The notes under the pieces are model-generated. The model was not told where the DNA came from. It searched no databases and saw nothing but the letters and a program-made list of their open reading frames with translations. 64,000 nucleotides of DNA from Anthostomella pinea (taxonomy: Eukaryota > Ascomycota > Sordariomycetes > Xylariales > Xylariaceae): the NCBI GenBank assembly GCA_963556695.1, contig CAUWAG010000007.1, positions 3,162,001 through 3,226,000 on the forward strand, given 5' to 3'. A program made the position numbers and the translations under genes. Below, piece after piece: positions 1-11,704 of the stretch (position 1 is its first letter; each line of letters begins with the position of its first letter).

Positions 1-336
1 GTGGATGGCTCGATTGAGCTCCAGCAGGTCGCGATCTGGAAAATCGCTGGACAGGAGCCTTGCGCATTGTGGGTCCGTTCATGGTGGGCCCACCCCACTA
101 ATGTTGGTGCAGTACCCCCACTATCGCTCACCCTCACGGCAGAAAAAAAAGCTGGGACACCGCCTTTGAAGGCCTCTAAGAACTACTCAGCTAATCCACG
201 TCCGGGACAAGAACAGAACAATTACCAGCAAGTCGGCCTGTGCAAGTGACTTCCTGGATTGGTCCGAGTTACGAAGCGCCCATTTCTCTTCGAAAGCCCG
301 ACGGACATCCCACGACTTCTCGTCAGAACTACTACG
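1..336. other. 5' flank of the UTP14 gene
   Basis: I see no supportable gene here. The short open frames have no recognisable motifs. The segment probably holds the promoter and 5' leader of the UTP14 gene, and possibly the end of a gene lying outside the window. Confidence 0.4.
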
Positions 337-3225
337 ATGCCGGGCAGACAAGCCCACGGCCGGGCTCCAGGCCACGGGCAGGGTTCGAAAGCAAAAGGCA
401 AAGGCAAAAGCCAAGGCCAAGGAGGATCAGGAGGTGGTGGAAACAGGCGATCGAAAGTAAAGTCGACCAAGAAGGCCCTCAACGCCTTCTCCATCGCCCA
501 GGAGGAGCACGGCGACCGAAACAAGCTCACGCCCCGCAACCGCGCCCTCGATCTCGAAGTAGAACCCGGTAGTCGTGCGAAACATGGAAGAGACGAAGAT
601 GACGACGAGGATGAAGATGACGACGAGGGCCCGCCGAGGAAGATGCGCCGGGGTGGTGGCAATGACGATTTCGACGACGGAGGCGATTCTAGCGGCAGCG
701 AGCCGTGGCACGTCGGTGTCGATGCCGACGATGACGATTCCGATATCGATAGCGACGAAGCTTTCGGGGAGAGCGACGAGGAGAGATTCGAGGCTTATAC
801 TTTCCGCGGGAGCTCTAAGAAAAAGAAGCAGGCTAGAGATGTGAGCAGCGACGGTTAGAAGGGGAATATGAGCTTTGGCTAATATGGGCGCTACAGGACA
901 GTGAAGAAGAAGAAGATGACGACGATGCTGACGGTGCCTCGCTTGGATCTGACGCTATAGATCTCGCAGAGGCTCTCGATATGTCCATGTCGGAAGACGA
1001 TGCCCAACCAGATGGCGACAAAGCAGCGGCAGATTCGGACTCTGAGGAGTCAGACGCCGACAGCGCATCTAGTGATGAGTCCTCAGGAGATGATGAAGAC
1101 GAAGACGACGTATCGGAGTCTGGAATCAACGCCTGGGTCTCCCAGTTCGGTGGGGCCCAAGATGAGGAAGAGGAGGAGGCACAATCGACCATCACGAAAC
1201 CTAAACTGGGTCTGAAAGATTTAGGTCTACTAGGTGTCAAAGATCCGCAGCTCAAGAAGTCTCTCAAGCTCATGACGAAGGAGGAGAAGTCCAGCAAGCC
1301 CAAGAAGCTCGAGGTGCCCCTCGGGACGCGCGAACAGGCCAAACTCGATCGGGTTGAGGCTTACAAAAAGACCAACGAAACACTGGACAGATGGACAGAG
1401 ACTGTGAAGCACAACCGAAGGGCCGATCACATCGTTTTCCCTCTCCCGCAGAACCAGACAGGTCTTGCTCGACATGACAACACCGAGCTGATGCCCCTGA
1501 CTCAGAAAGCCGCAGGGACTGAGTTGGAGCAGACTATCCTGGCCATCATGGAGGAAAGTGGTCTAGGCCCGAGTACCAAGAAAGAGAAGGATCAAGAAGC
1601 CACAGATGAGGTGGACGAACAAGGCCTCTCGCGGAGCGATCGCAAGGCGTTGCAGCAACAAAAAAGAAGGGAAAGAGATTTGCAGTCTAGAGAAGATGCC
1701 CGCAACAAGCGTCTCAAGAAGATCAAGTCCAGAACCTATCGCCGGGTACACAGGAAACAACGGGACAAGGACGGGATGAGAGAGCACGAGGCTGCAAAGG
1801 CGGCTGGTCAGATTGACTCCGATGAAGAGCGGGAGGCCCAGGATCGCCAGCGAGCCATGGAGCGCATGGGTGCTCGACACAAAGAGTCTAAGTGGGCAAA
1901 AACGGCCAACAAGGGCGGCCGTGCAGCTTGGGACGATGACGTTCGGATAGGGGTTGCCGAAATGGCCAAAAGAGATGAAGAGCTGCGTCGAAAAGTCGCA
2001 GGGAAACCATCAGGGAATGATGAAGAGGAGGACGAGTCAGACTATTCAGCCGACTCGGAAGACGTGGATGACCGAAAGAGGCTTCTAAGAAAACTCGAGG
2101 GTGCCTCCACGGCAGAGGACACAGGGTCCACGTCTAAGTTGATGAACATGGCGTTCATGCAGAAAGCAGAAGCGGCCAAGAAGAAAGCTAATGATGACCT
2201 GGTTGCTGAGATACGACGAGACCTCGCCTCCGATGAGGAGGAACAAGATAATTCAGACGATGAGCCTGATGACGTAGGTCGTCGGAAGTACGGGCAGCCA
2301 GCTGATAAGAAGCTGGCCAAGCTGAATGAGCTGAACGAGCGACTTGTCAAAGCTAGCAAGCAAGACAACGACAAGACGGCAGAATTTCAGGAAGCACGAG
2401 ACAATATCTCAGGTTCGGCGGGTAGGAAGGGGCTTTCTGCCGCGGTTCCACTGGAGCGATCTACCAGTGCATCAACCGGGGGAGCCTGGAGCCAGCCTGT
2501 CGCGTCTGGTTCGAGGAAACAGAAAGGAAAGAAGGCGGCGCCGAACACAGACGTGCTAGAACTGGGTGCCGATTCTGTGGCTGTCGCCCCGTCCGCAGCC
2601 CCGAGAAGGGCCTCGAAACCCAGCAAGAAGGCCGCTGTAGCATCCGGCGAGTACTCATCTGACGACGAGGACAGCCATCTGCCGATTCAGTTCCGCGAGC
2701 AAGATCTCATTGAGAAGGCCTTTGGCGGACTGGACGTGGTGGCTGAGTTTGAGCAAGAAAAGGCTGATGTTGCCGAAGAAGAAGATGAGAAGGTGATCGA
2801 CAACACGCTGCCCGGTTGGGGAAGCTGGGTCGGTGCCGGAGTGAGCAACCGCGAAAAGAAGAGACATCAGGGACGTTTCCTCACGAAGAAGGAGGGTGTC
2901 AAGAAGGATGCGCGACGCGATGCTAAGATGCAGAACGTCATTATCAATGAGAGGCGCGTTAAGAAGGTAAGCCAACCATCCATCCACCCTCTCTGCCATG
3001 ACCCAAGCCTTTCCCACAATACTGATTGATATCACGTTGTAGAATGACAAGTACCTGGCCTCGGCTCTGCCTCACATGTACGAGTCGCGCGCGCAGTACG
3101 AGCGCAGCTTGAGGCTGCCCATCGGCCCCGAGTGGCAGACCAAGGAGACGTTCCAGGAGGCGACGAAGCCGCGCATCCTCATGAAGCAGGGCATCATTGC
3201 GCCGATTGCGAAGCCTACGCACTGA
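337..3225 (+). CDS. UTP14: U3 snoRNP / SSU-processome protein Utp14
   Basis: Predicted 918-residue protein in three exons: 337-840, 897-2966 and 3043-3225, all joined in phase 0 at GT-AG introns. Utp14 is a nucleolar component of the small-subunit processome needed for 18S rRNA maturation; it also activates the helicase Dhr1 in yeast. Visible support: a basic Gly/Lys-rich N-terminus, long Asp/Glu stretches, the ERMGARHKESKWAK segment that matches the Utp14 core, the LPGWGSWVGAG motif, and a basic C-terminal part ending in KPRILMKQGIIAPIAKPTH. I chose the ATG at 337 (MPGRQAHG) because the frame upstream of it is not Utp14-like. Length fits fungal Utp14. No defects seen. The identification is secure; the exact start is less so. 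Confidence 0.93.
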
Positions 3226-3708
3226 TTGGGTGCCTGTTTTGTGATGTAGATCTAGGTAGAGATACAAAAAGGATAACTTGATACTAAAGGCACTTGCATG
3301 GTCGTTGTTAGATATATTTGAGCCTTGGTATCTTTATATAACTCTGCATTCTTCACGTATATAGTCGGGAGGGAGTACACTACCTACTAAGCTGCCTTGA
3401 AACTTCTGTGTTTTTTCCTCTTGTTGAGCTTGGGGACATAGGTATTATGCTATTTTCTCCCCTCTCGTCCCGGCCCGATGGGACATGGAGTGCTCAGGGG
3501 CGGGCCCCACTTGTAGGCTGCATTAACCCGGCGGAAAAAAGACCCTGGCTGAACTTGGGATTTGCCTCGCGCTCAGCTGTCGTGGCTACCGTACTCACTC
3601 ACCAGGTCATGATTCATCAATTTGATGCACCTCTAACCCATACATTCTTAAACCTACCTACGCAAGGGTTATCGCTGCGTCCACTCTTTTCATCACCTTC
3701 CATCTCTG
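3226..3708. other. Intergenic region, UTP14 3' end to membrane-protein gene
   Basis: No gene seen. AT-rich sequence follows the UTP14 stop and probably holds its 3' UTR. The second half probably holds the promoter of the next gene on the same strand. Confidence 0.4.
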
Positions 3709-4785
3709 ATGCCTCGCATCACGGTATCACGCATCCTCGGGCTGGTCCCTCTGACGTGGGTTTGTCTAGCGGGGACCTGGTTCTTCCTACCGTCGCCAGT
3801 CGTACGAGACATTTACCACGATGGCTACATTGAGCAGCGTCTGAGGACGGGGAGCACGGTGACGACCGTAGTCGAACGCTCGAGATTTGGCAGCAACGTC
3901 CAACAGCAATGCAGTGGCGAATGCAGTGGTCTCATCTTCGATTGGCGCCTCGAGGGACACGGGCCATCGGACAGCTTGATGCTGAGCGTTGGCAAGGCTC
4001 GCGTCAACCTGACAGAGGCAGTGCTCAAAGGACCTTCGGATTCGAAACCAGAGGATCAGCGAACAACTGCATACCTCAGTCCCTCCTTCCGCGCGGGCAT
4101 TGGGGCCGGTGGGACGGATCACGAAACGATTCTGCCTTGGTTCACCTGGAGCGACAAGGTCCTCATCCATGCTCTGATGCACGGCTACAACGAGAACGTC
4201 CAACTGAGGATATTCAGTCCCGAGCCCGGCCTGGTCGAGATCTGGAAAGACATCACCATGTGGGCGTCCTACAAGCCCGGCGATGCAGTGAGAGAGACGG
4301 AACGCGAGGTCGGATTGCTGGCCAGCTTTTCACATATCCCCACGAGCCAATTCGCCGGCGCCGGCGCCCTCCGAGCGAATCCCGCTAATGTCAAGATCTC
4401 CAACGTGCGAGGTGTGTTGCCATCCAAGACGTGGCCGCTGAGGGAGATCATCGCTGGCCCGCTGTACGTGCCTACCTTCATGCTCTCAGTCATCATCTGG
4501 GGCTCCACACTCGAAACTGTGCCCTTTACGGTCATCCTATTTGTCCAGATGCTGGCAATCCTTCTGCTGTTCGTCGGTTTCCAGCGCATCAACCTGGCGT
4601 GGCTCTTCCGGGGCAGAGGAAAGAGAAGACCAAAGAACCGTGGCATATGGGGTGCAGCAGGACCTATCACCACGGATGAAGAGAGCGGTCTCTTGGGCAC
4701 CCGCCCCAAAAAGGCGATGGTCATGCCCCCAAGTGCGATATCTAGGCCGAGCAAATCGCGTGCTCCTTTGTTCGACAAGGCCTAA
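3709..4785 (+). CDS. Orphan membrane protein with N- and C-terminal helices
   Basis: Single-exon frame of 358 residues. I do not recognise the family. A hydrophobic stretch at residues about 9-28 (LGLVPLTWVCLAGTWFFL) could be a signal anchor. The middle is a soluble domain of about 220 residues with a Cys pair (QQQCSGECSG). Two hydrophobic segments follow near residues 250-305, then a basic, disordered tail (RGRGKRRPKNRG). The topology suggests an extracytosolic domain held by helices at both ends, but this is inference. Its 3' end faces the GH3 gene tail to tail. An unbroken frame with uniform composition argues for a real gene; the function is unknown. Confidence 0.7.
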   Translation: MPRITVSRILGLVPLTWVCLAGTWFFLPSPVVRDIYHDGYIEQRLRTGSTVTTVVERSRFGSNVQQQCSGECSGLIFDWRLEGHGPSDSLMLSVGKARVNLTEAVLKGPSDSKPEDQRTTAYLSPSFRAGIGAGGTDHETILPWFTWSDKVLIHALMHGYNENVQLRIFSPEPGLVEIWKDITMWASYKPGDAVRETEREVGLLASFSHIPTSQFAGAGALRANPANVKISNVRGVLPSKTWPLREIIAGPLYVPTFMLSVIIWGSTLETVPFTVILFVQMLAILLLFVGFQRINLAWLFRGRGKRRPKNRGIWGAAGPITTDEESGLLGTRPKKAMVMPPSAISRPSKSRAPLFDKA

Positions 4786-5208
4786 ATCCTAGAAAGTCTC
4801 GCGTCCTTACAATGTCAACTTCGTATTTGGCACGATACATATATCAGCTTCTGGTACAAGAATCTCTTGTGTGTAACGAATGTTGGCCATTAGTATCAAG
4901 TATATAGCTAAGCAAGACGGAACAGTGCGTCATGGCAATAGACGTTTTCTGTCAAATTATTGGATTGACTGATTAGTGTGCCTTGAAAAGCATCGACCTG
5001 TTGTATTTTCATTAACACCGCCGCTGCGGGTTCGTATCCATCTCAAGTCATGGCCCGTTAGATGTCTTTTGATCCTAAAAAGCACTTACGTCTGGTCATT
5101 AACCTTTCAAGCAGCTACGGCAATCAAATGGGGATATCCACATATCACTGTTTATTCCGCTATAAACCTTCCATATAACGGAAGCGCCTGCGAGCTACAG
5201 AGTCTCAT
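4786..5208. other. Convergent intergenic region
   Basis: Tail-to-tail spacer between the orphan membrane-protein gene (+) and the GH3 gene (-). It is AT-rich and probably holds both 3' UTRs. No gene seen. Confidence 0.4.
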
Positions 5209-8004
5209 CTAGACAACATTCAGTGTAACATTAGCCCTCAGATCCGTACTCGAGCTGCCCACCATCACCGTAAACGCCCCCTTCTCAACAACATACTCCA
5301 TGTTGAGATCCCAAAGGCCCAACTCCGCCACGTTGAGATCTATGCTCACCGTCTCCGTCGCACCCGCGGCAATCATCACCTTGGCGAAGCCCTTGAGCTG
5401 CATATTGGGCACGACGACGCTGCTGACGACGTCCTTGACGTAGACCTGGACGACCTCGGCGCCATCGCGGTCGGACTCGTTCGTCACGTCCACGCTGACC
5501 GTCACGACATCATCAGCGCCGACCTCGGCTTGCGATAGTGCGAGTCCAGTGTACGTGAACGCGCTGTACGACAGCCCGTACCCAAAACTATACAGCGGCA
5601 GCGGGCTCGCCAGCACGTATTCGTTACCGAAGACGATGGTGCCATTATCGTACACCGCCCCCGGATTCGGGGACCCGCGCGCCGAGTTCAAATAATCGTA
5701 ATAAATCGGCGTCGTGCCAACATCATACGGAAAGCTCACGCTCAGCCTACCCGCCGGATTCACATCCCCGAACAGCACATCCGCGAGAGCATTACCCCCC
5801 TGTTCCGAGGGATAAAACTGCTGCACCAGCGCGCTTGACGCGTTCGAGATCCACGGTTCTGTAACCGGTTTCCCGGAGCTGTAGACGACGACGGTCGGCT
5901 TGCCGGTGGCGATGATGGCGCTGACGAGGTGCGGCATTGCGCCCACGAGGTTCAGGTTGGATGCGTCGATGTGCTCGCCTGTTGTCGCGTTTAGACCCGC
6001 CCAGAGCTCGTCTTGGTCCCGCGTCCACGTGCCGACGACCACTACGGCTACGTCGGCTGCTTCGGCGGCGGATATGGCGGCCGCGAAGCCGGATTGGGAG
6101 CTGGACCAGCGCTCGCAGCCTTGGGCGTAGGTCACTGTGCCCGTCTGTGGACATTAGGAGTCAGTGGTTGCTCTTCATATGAAATTGGGGTGGGGTATGG
6201 AGCGCGGGTGCATGCTTCGGAAGCCAAAGCTCCTGACATAGGGGTCAAAGGGGTATTTGGCCCCAAGACGTGACATGACCAGATGAGGAAATAACCGATT
6301 CGTGGATTCACTTACGCTGGCGGCTTGAATGCCGTCGAGGGGCGTCACGCCCCGGTATTGAGCTTTGTAGGGAACGTAGTCACCGTACTTCGTATCTGTC
6401 AGCTCTTCAAATCATGCGTTGAAGTTGGACATGGGTAAGTAACTCACGTTCATATACCCGTGGGCCATGGGCCCAATGACGGCGATGTTGGCCTTCTTAC
6501 TAAGAGGCAGGATATTCTCGTGGTTCTCAAGCAGGACGATGGACTCGGCGTCAAGCTGCCGCGCGAGCGCGATGGTCTCAGGTGTGTTGATGTAGTCTGC
6601 CTGCTCCTCCTCTGCTACGCCGGTAAAGGGGTTCTCGAAGAGGCCGGCCTCGAACTTGGCGCGGAGTTGGCGGGCGACGGCCTCGTTGACGATGTCGACG
6701 GATAGTAGGCCCGACGAGACCATCTCGGGGATGGTCTCGAAGTTGTAGGATCCGCCGCCCATTTCTACGTCGTTTCCGGCTGGGAGGGCCTATTTCATGT
6801 GAGTATATACCTAGTAAGGATCTCGTAGCCAACTGTCAGTCATTTCAGGCACTCACGTAGTTGACGACAGCGTGAGAGTCGATAGGGTCACTCTCGCACA
6901 TGTGGAAGGCGTCGCATAGCCGATCGGTGCCTCCTGAGTCGCTCGAGACCTACACATGGATCCCGTCAGACTTCTCCCCTGACGAAAAGTATCCGGCAAA
7001 CTCACCCAGTACTTGTAGCCCCATTCCTCCCGTAATATGTCGGTGAGATGGTGCTTGTTCGCTACGGCAGGAACACCGTCGTAGCTGTGGTAGGCGGACA
7101 TGATGGCATACGCGCCGCCATCGACGATGGCTCGCTTGAACGAGGGCAAGTACGTAGTCCGGAGTTCGCGCTCGCCACCGTGGACGGGTGCGGTGTTGAT
7201 GCCCTGTTCTGGCGTGGCAAACGCGGCCTTGTGCATTCTCGTCAGCGCTTGCTTGCTTCGATCTTCCCGGGGCAGGCAGTCCTTACAAAGTGCTTCACCA
7301 TCGACGTGACGTTGCCGGACTGCAGACCCTTGACGTATGAGTATGCCATCTCTCCCGTTCTGGAGTGAAATATTAGCACATGGCTTACAGCAAGGCGGGC
7401 GAGTCTCAACCTACAGGAAGCCATCCTCCCCAAAGGTCTCCTCCACGCGACCATACCGCAACTCGCGCGCCAAGTCGGCCAGAGGAGCGAAGATCTGATT
7501 CACCCCCAGAGCGCGCGCTTCCTGCGCAATAGCCGCCGCCATCTTCTCGACCAAAGCCGGGTTGAAGGAACAAGCATGGGCAATAGGCGAGTTGAAGATA
7601 GTCGCGTTTGGTATCAGAAATCCGTGGATGCCCTCCGACTGGACAAAGGCCGGTATCCCGAGCGTCGTGTTCTGCATCAGGTAGTCCTGGCCCGTCTTGA
7701 CGCTGTCGCTGAGCATCTGCCAGGGTATCGCGACGCCGACGTAGTACTGCCCGGCGCGGTTCGCCATGCTCCACTCGAGGCCGGTGGCGTTGAGCGTGCC
7801 GTCGGTGGTGTTGAGCCAGTTCCGCAGGTCGCCCTGGACGAGCTGGGCTGTCTTCTCCTCGATGGTCATCCGCGAGAGCAGGTCCGCTACTCGGCTCTCG
7901 ACTGGGGCACTGGCGTCTTTGTAGACTGCCGTGCCATTCTGGGCCAGTACGTTGTGTGTCAGGCCCGCCAGGACGGCAGTTAGTATGGTGATGGAGTACC
8001 TCAT
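5209..8004 (-). CDS. Secreted GH3 beta-glucosidase/beta-xylosidase
   Basis: Predicted 775-residue secreted glycoside hydrolase of family 3 in seven exons: 8004-7415, 7359-7287, 7227-7006, 6949-6857, 6789-6448, 6387-6316 and 6144-5209. The join phases all agree. Start MRYSITILTAVLAGLTHNVLA is a clear signal peptide. Family landmarks follow in order: GEDGFLTGEMAYSYVKGLQ, KHFAAFATPEQG, GGERELRTTYLPSFKRAI, the nucleophile region VSSDSGGTDRLC, then the second GH3 domain and a C-terminal fibronectin-III-like domain (VYVKDVV, LKGFAKV). Family members release glucose or xylose from the non-reducing end of beta-linked oligosaccharides. It is divergent from an alpha-xylosidase gene, so xyloglucan oligosaccharides are a likely substrate. 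Glucosidase versus xylosidase specificity cannot be told by eye. Confidence 0.9.
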
Positions 8005-8884
8005 GTTCGCTGTCTGCTGGAGGGGATTACTTGACAGCAAAACACGATCACGAAGCGAGGGTAGCTGGGACTACGTACGTACACCTTGGGTGCATAATGC
8101 GATACATGACATATATACCAGCTACTGATACCAGGAGAAGACCGTCACATTGAAATGGGCTAAATGCCTTCCGCCGGGAAGACTTTCTCCGCATTCGTGA
8201 ATTTCCTGACATCTGGCTCGCAGAATCTTGTTGTGATATCACACACCGGCAAACCCTGGCTTGTCTCTCCGGCTTACCTCGCCCAGACCGCCGGGTCTTG
8301 GGGATTCGCGTTCAAAGCTGCATGCAGGCACACGGCTATCCATTCCGAGGGATAAGTTGGAGTTACGTCGGGGAGAGTTGGAGAAAAAGGGGGGACAGAG
8401 CCATGGCACGCAGACGATATCGTTCACAACCCCCTGTTGCGATTGGTGGGGGAAGATTATACCGAGGAGCCCACTATAAAACCATCGTCTTGTTGGCGCA
8501 ACTGTCCTTCGTCCCCAATTGAACCGACAGTTATTGATCGAGCACCTCCACATGTCAACTGCACTGAAGCGTCACGAGAGGAGCTGTTCAAGGACCGCCC
8601 ACGCGGTATTGCAGCAATCATGTTCGCATCCAGGCTTCCCCGCTGTCGCGAAGGCGGCCCGGCATCCGTCTCGTCGTGGGCAGTACCGTAGCTGGGTCCT
8701 GAACCCAAGCGAGTTTGGGGAGCTCTGCATCGTGACACGAGGGTCTGCATACGACATGCGGGGCCTGTTGGTGTTGACATTATCCTCCAAGTCGTGGTCG
8801 ATCCGTGTAGGACATTGCTCTAGTTGACGTTTTCTCCCTCTCGTCACCTAACTGCCTTGCTTTTGTGAAATAAACACCGCCAAC
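8005..8884. promoter_or_regulatory. Shared divergent promoter of GH3 and GH31 genes
   Basis: An 880-bp gap between two divergently transcribed carbohydrase genes. Sites seen: GGCTAAA at 8158-8164, the published XlnR/Xyr1-type xylanolytic activator motif; GTGGGG at 8446-8451, a match to the CreA repressor consensus SYGGRG; TATAAAA at 8475-8481; and TATATA near 8110-8115, about 105 bp upstream of the GH3 start. Sites are sequence matches only. Co-regulation of the pair by xylose or xyloglucan signals is inference. Confidence 0.5.
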
Positions 8885-11459
8885 ATGAAGTTCCGCGATG
8901 GCATGTGGCTCACCGCGGAGGGGGTCCAAGTCGAGTATGCCGAAGAGGTTTACGACATTGCCGAGACCGAGAAGGGTTTGAGTCTGCTGTGCCCGACGCG
9001 GAAGATCTTCAGTAGGGGAGACACGTTGAACCGCAGCACATTGACCGTAGTAAGTCAGGTTTGGAAAACTGATAGCAACCATCGCTGAACATGCTACCAG
9101 GACGTAGAAGCAGCATGCGACGGAGTCATATCAGTCGAGACGACGCACTGGGCTGGCGCCGTGAACAAGGGACCTCACTTCGACCTCTTCCCAGACGGGC
9201 GACCCAGCATCGAGCACAAGGTCTCGAAAGGCGACAAGGGAACAACCCTCAGCGCCGGCTCGCTATCAGCCACGGTCGCCGGAGACGATCACACCTTCGA
9301 CATCCGCTTCCACAGCACCGACGGCTCAAAGCACCTCACGTCCCTGCTCGGCCGCAGCGTGGGACTGGCATACACCCCCGCGCCCAGCAACCCGCTGCAG
9401 ACGGGCGACATGCGAGACTTCAAGCACTACATCTTCACGCAGACGACGCTGGGCGTCGGCGAGTCCGTCCACGGGCTGGGCGAGCGCTTCGGCGCCTACA
9501 ACAAGGTCGGCCAGTCGGTGGCGCTGTGGAACGCCGACGGCGGCACCTCGAGCGACCAGGCCTACAAGAACGTCTCGTTCTGGCTCAGCTCCCGGGGCTA
9601 CGGTATCTTTATCGACACCCCCGAAAAGGTCGACCTGGAGATCGGCAGCGAGCGGTGCAGCCGCGTGCAGACCAGCGTCGAGGGCCAGCGGCTGAAGTGG
9701 TACATCATCTATGGCCCTACCCCTAAAGAGGTCCTGGGGAGGTACTCTGTCCTCACCGGAAGGCCCAGCAAGGTGCCGAGTTGGAGTTATGGCCTGTGGC
9801 TTAGCACGAGTTTCACTACTAATTACGACGAGGCGACGGTGAAGTCGTTCTTGGAGGGTATGAAGGAACGGGATACGCCGGTGGACGTGTTCCATTACGA
9901 CTGTTTCTGGATGAAGGTGAGAAGACCATCTACCCTCGGAATTATGACCCTAGGCGGAGCTGGCCATCAAACCTACTTGCCTTGTAAATAAAACCTAGCT
10001 GACACTTGTTGTTGCAGGCCTTCACATGGACCGACTTCGTCTTCGACTCGGAGCGCTTCCCGGACCCCAAAGCCCAGATCGCGCGGCTGAAGTCGTCGGG
10101 CCTGGTGAAGAAGGTCTGCGTGTGGATCAACCCCTACATCGCACAGCACGGCGCCGCCTTCAAGCACGCGGCCGAGAAGGGATACCTGCTGAAACGAAAA
10201 AACGGCGAGGTCTGGCAGTGGGACCTGTGGCAGGCCGGCATGGGCCTGGTCGACTTCACCAACCCCGAGGCTGTGAAGTGGTACGTGAGCTGTCTCAACG
10301 GGCTCTTCGACCAGGGCGTCGATGCCATCAAGACCGACTTTGGCGAGCGCATCCCGACGCTGGATGTGGAGTGGCACGACAAGTCGGTCGATCCGCACAA
10401 GATGCACGTAAGCACATCCATCTCAGTCCCTACGTTTTCCTCGCAGATGAAACCTCCTCTGTAGAGGAGCCTGAATCCCTGACAGCATGTTAGAACTACT
10501 ACGCCTTCATCTGGAACAAGACCGTGTACGAAGCCCTACAAGCGCGCTACGGCACCACAGAAGCGGTGCTCTTCGCGCGGTCCGCCACCGCCGGCACGCA
10601 GCGGTTCCCGCTCGTCTGGGGCGGCGACTGCGAGTCCACACCAGAAGCCATGGCGGAGTCGGTGCGCGGCGGGCTCGGGCTCGGCCTCTGCGGCTACGCC
10701 TTCTGGTCCAACGACATCGGCGGCTTCGAGGGGTCCCCCGCGCCGTGGATCTACAAGCGCTGGGTCGCGTTCGGGCTGCTGTGCTCGCACAGCCGCCTGC
10801 ACGGCAGCAACTCGTACCGCGTACCCTGGACCATCGACTCTGACTCTACGGAAGAAGAAGGCTGCTCGCGCACGCTGGCGCGCTGGACGGCGCTGAAGAC
10901 GCGTCTGATGCCGTACCTGTTCGCGCAGGCCGGGCGGGCTGTTAGGGAGGGGCTGCCGCTGTCGCTGCGCGCCATGTGTCTCGAGTTCCCCGACGACCCG
11001 ACGGCCTGGTTTCTGGATCGCCAGTTCATGGTCGGCGAGAGCCTGCTCGCCGCCCCCGTCTTCGACGAGTCGGGCGAGGTGGAGTTCTACCTGCCGCGGG
11101 GCACGTGGACGTCGTTCTTCACGAACCAGACGCGCGACGGCCCGGGCTGGTTCAGGGAAAAACACGGGTTTGGCAGCCTGCCGCTGTACGTGCGCGAGAA
11201 CACGGTGCTGGTGCTGGGCAAGCCTGGCGTCAAGGGCGCCGTGTACGACTACGCGGCCGATGTCGAGGTCTGTCTGTATCAGGTTAGGGAGGGGGCGAGC
11301 GCGGAGCTGGTTGATGGTGAGGGCGAAGTGTTGGGGACGTTGAGGGTGGGGACTGATGGCGGGCTTGAGGGGCAGGAGTTGCTGAAGGGGGCGTGGACTA
11401 AGAATGATGGTGGTCGTCATGTCGAGGAGTCTTACATGAAGACGATTGAGTGGCTGTGA
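8885..11459 (+). CDS. GH31 alpha-xylosidase, intracellular
   Basis: Predicted 778-residue protein in four exons: 8885-9049, 9101-9916, 10018-10407 and 10494-11459. It resembles bacterial YicI and fungal cytosolic alpha-xylosidases of GH31. These remove alpha-1,6-linked xylose from the non-reducing end of xyloglucan oligosaccharides. The start MKFRDGMWLTAEGVQVEY has no signal peptide, so it should act in the cytosol. The nucleophile motif is present as AIKTDFGERIP in exon 3, and the acid/base region as FWSNDIGGFEG in exon 4. VFHYDCFWMK before the second intron is the usual GH31 strand. Paired head to head with a secreted GH3 enzyme, it suggests a two-gene xyloglucan-oligosaccharide module. Length matches the family. 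Confidence 0.92.
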
Positions 11460-11704
11460 ATGAGGAAGGTTCAAGTTGTTACGTGATCGTGTATCAATGT
11501 TGACCAAGAGCTATGGTGATAGTACTGCGTAACCCAATGCATGGAGACTGGGAGATATGACACGGCCTTTATATTCTCCTCGCTCAAGCATATTTAAACC
11601 ACTGCTTTTCATCTGACAAGTAAGATTAAGGTCGTTGACTCTGAGCACCGTATCGTTGCTAGCATCGCGTATCATGTCTCTCGTTGAATCGTGTCACTTA
11701 CAAT

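Noticed and set aside
10536..11507. 323-codon antisense frame opposite the GH31 gene
   Set aside because: A shadow of the highly biased GC-rich GH31 exon; Arg/Leu/Gln-rich with no motif.
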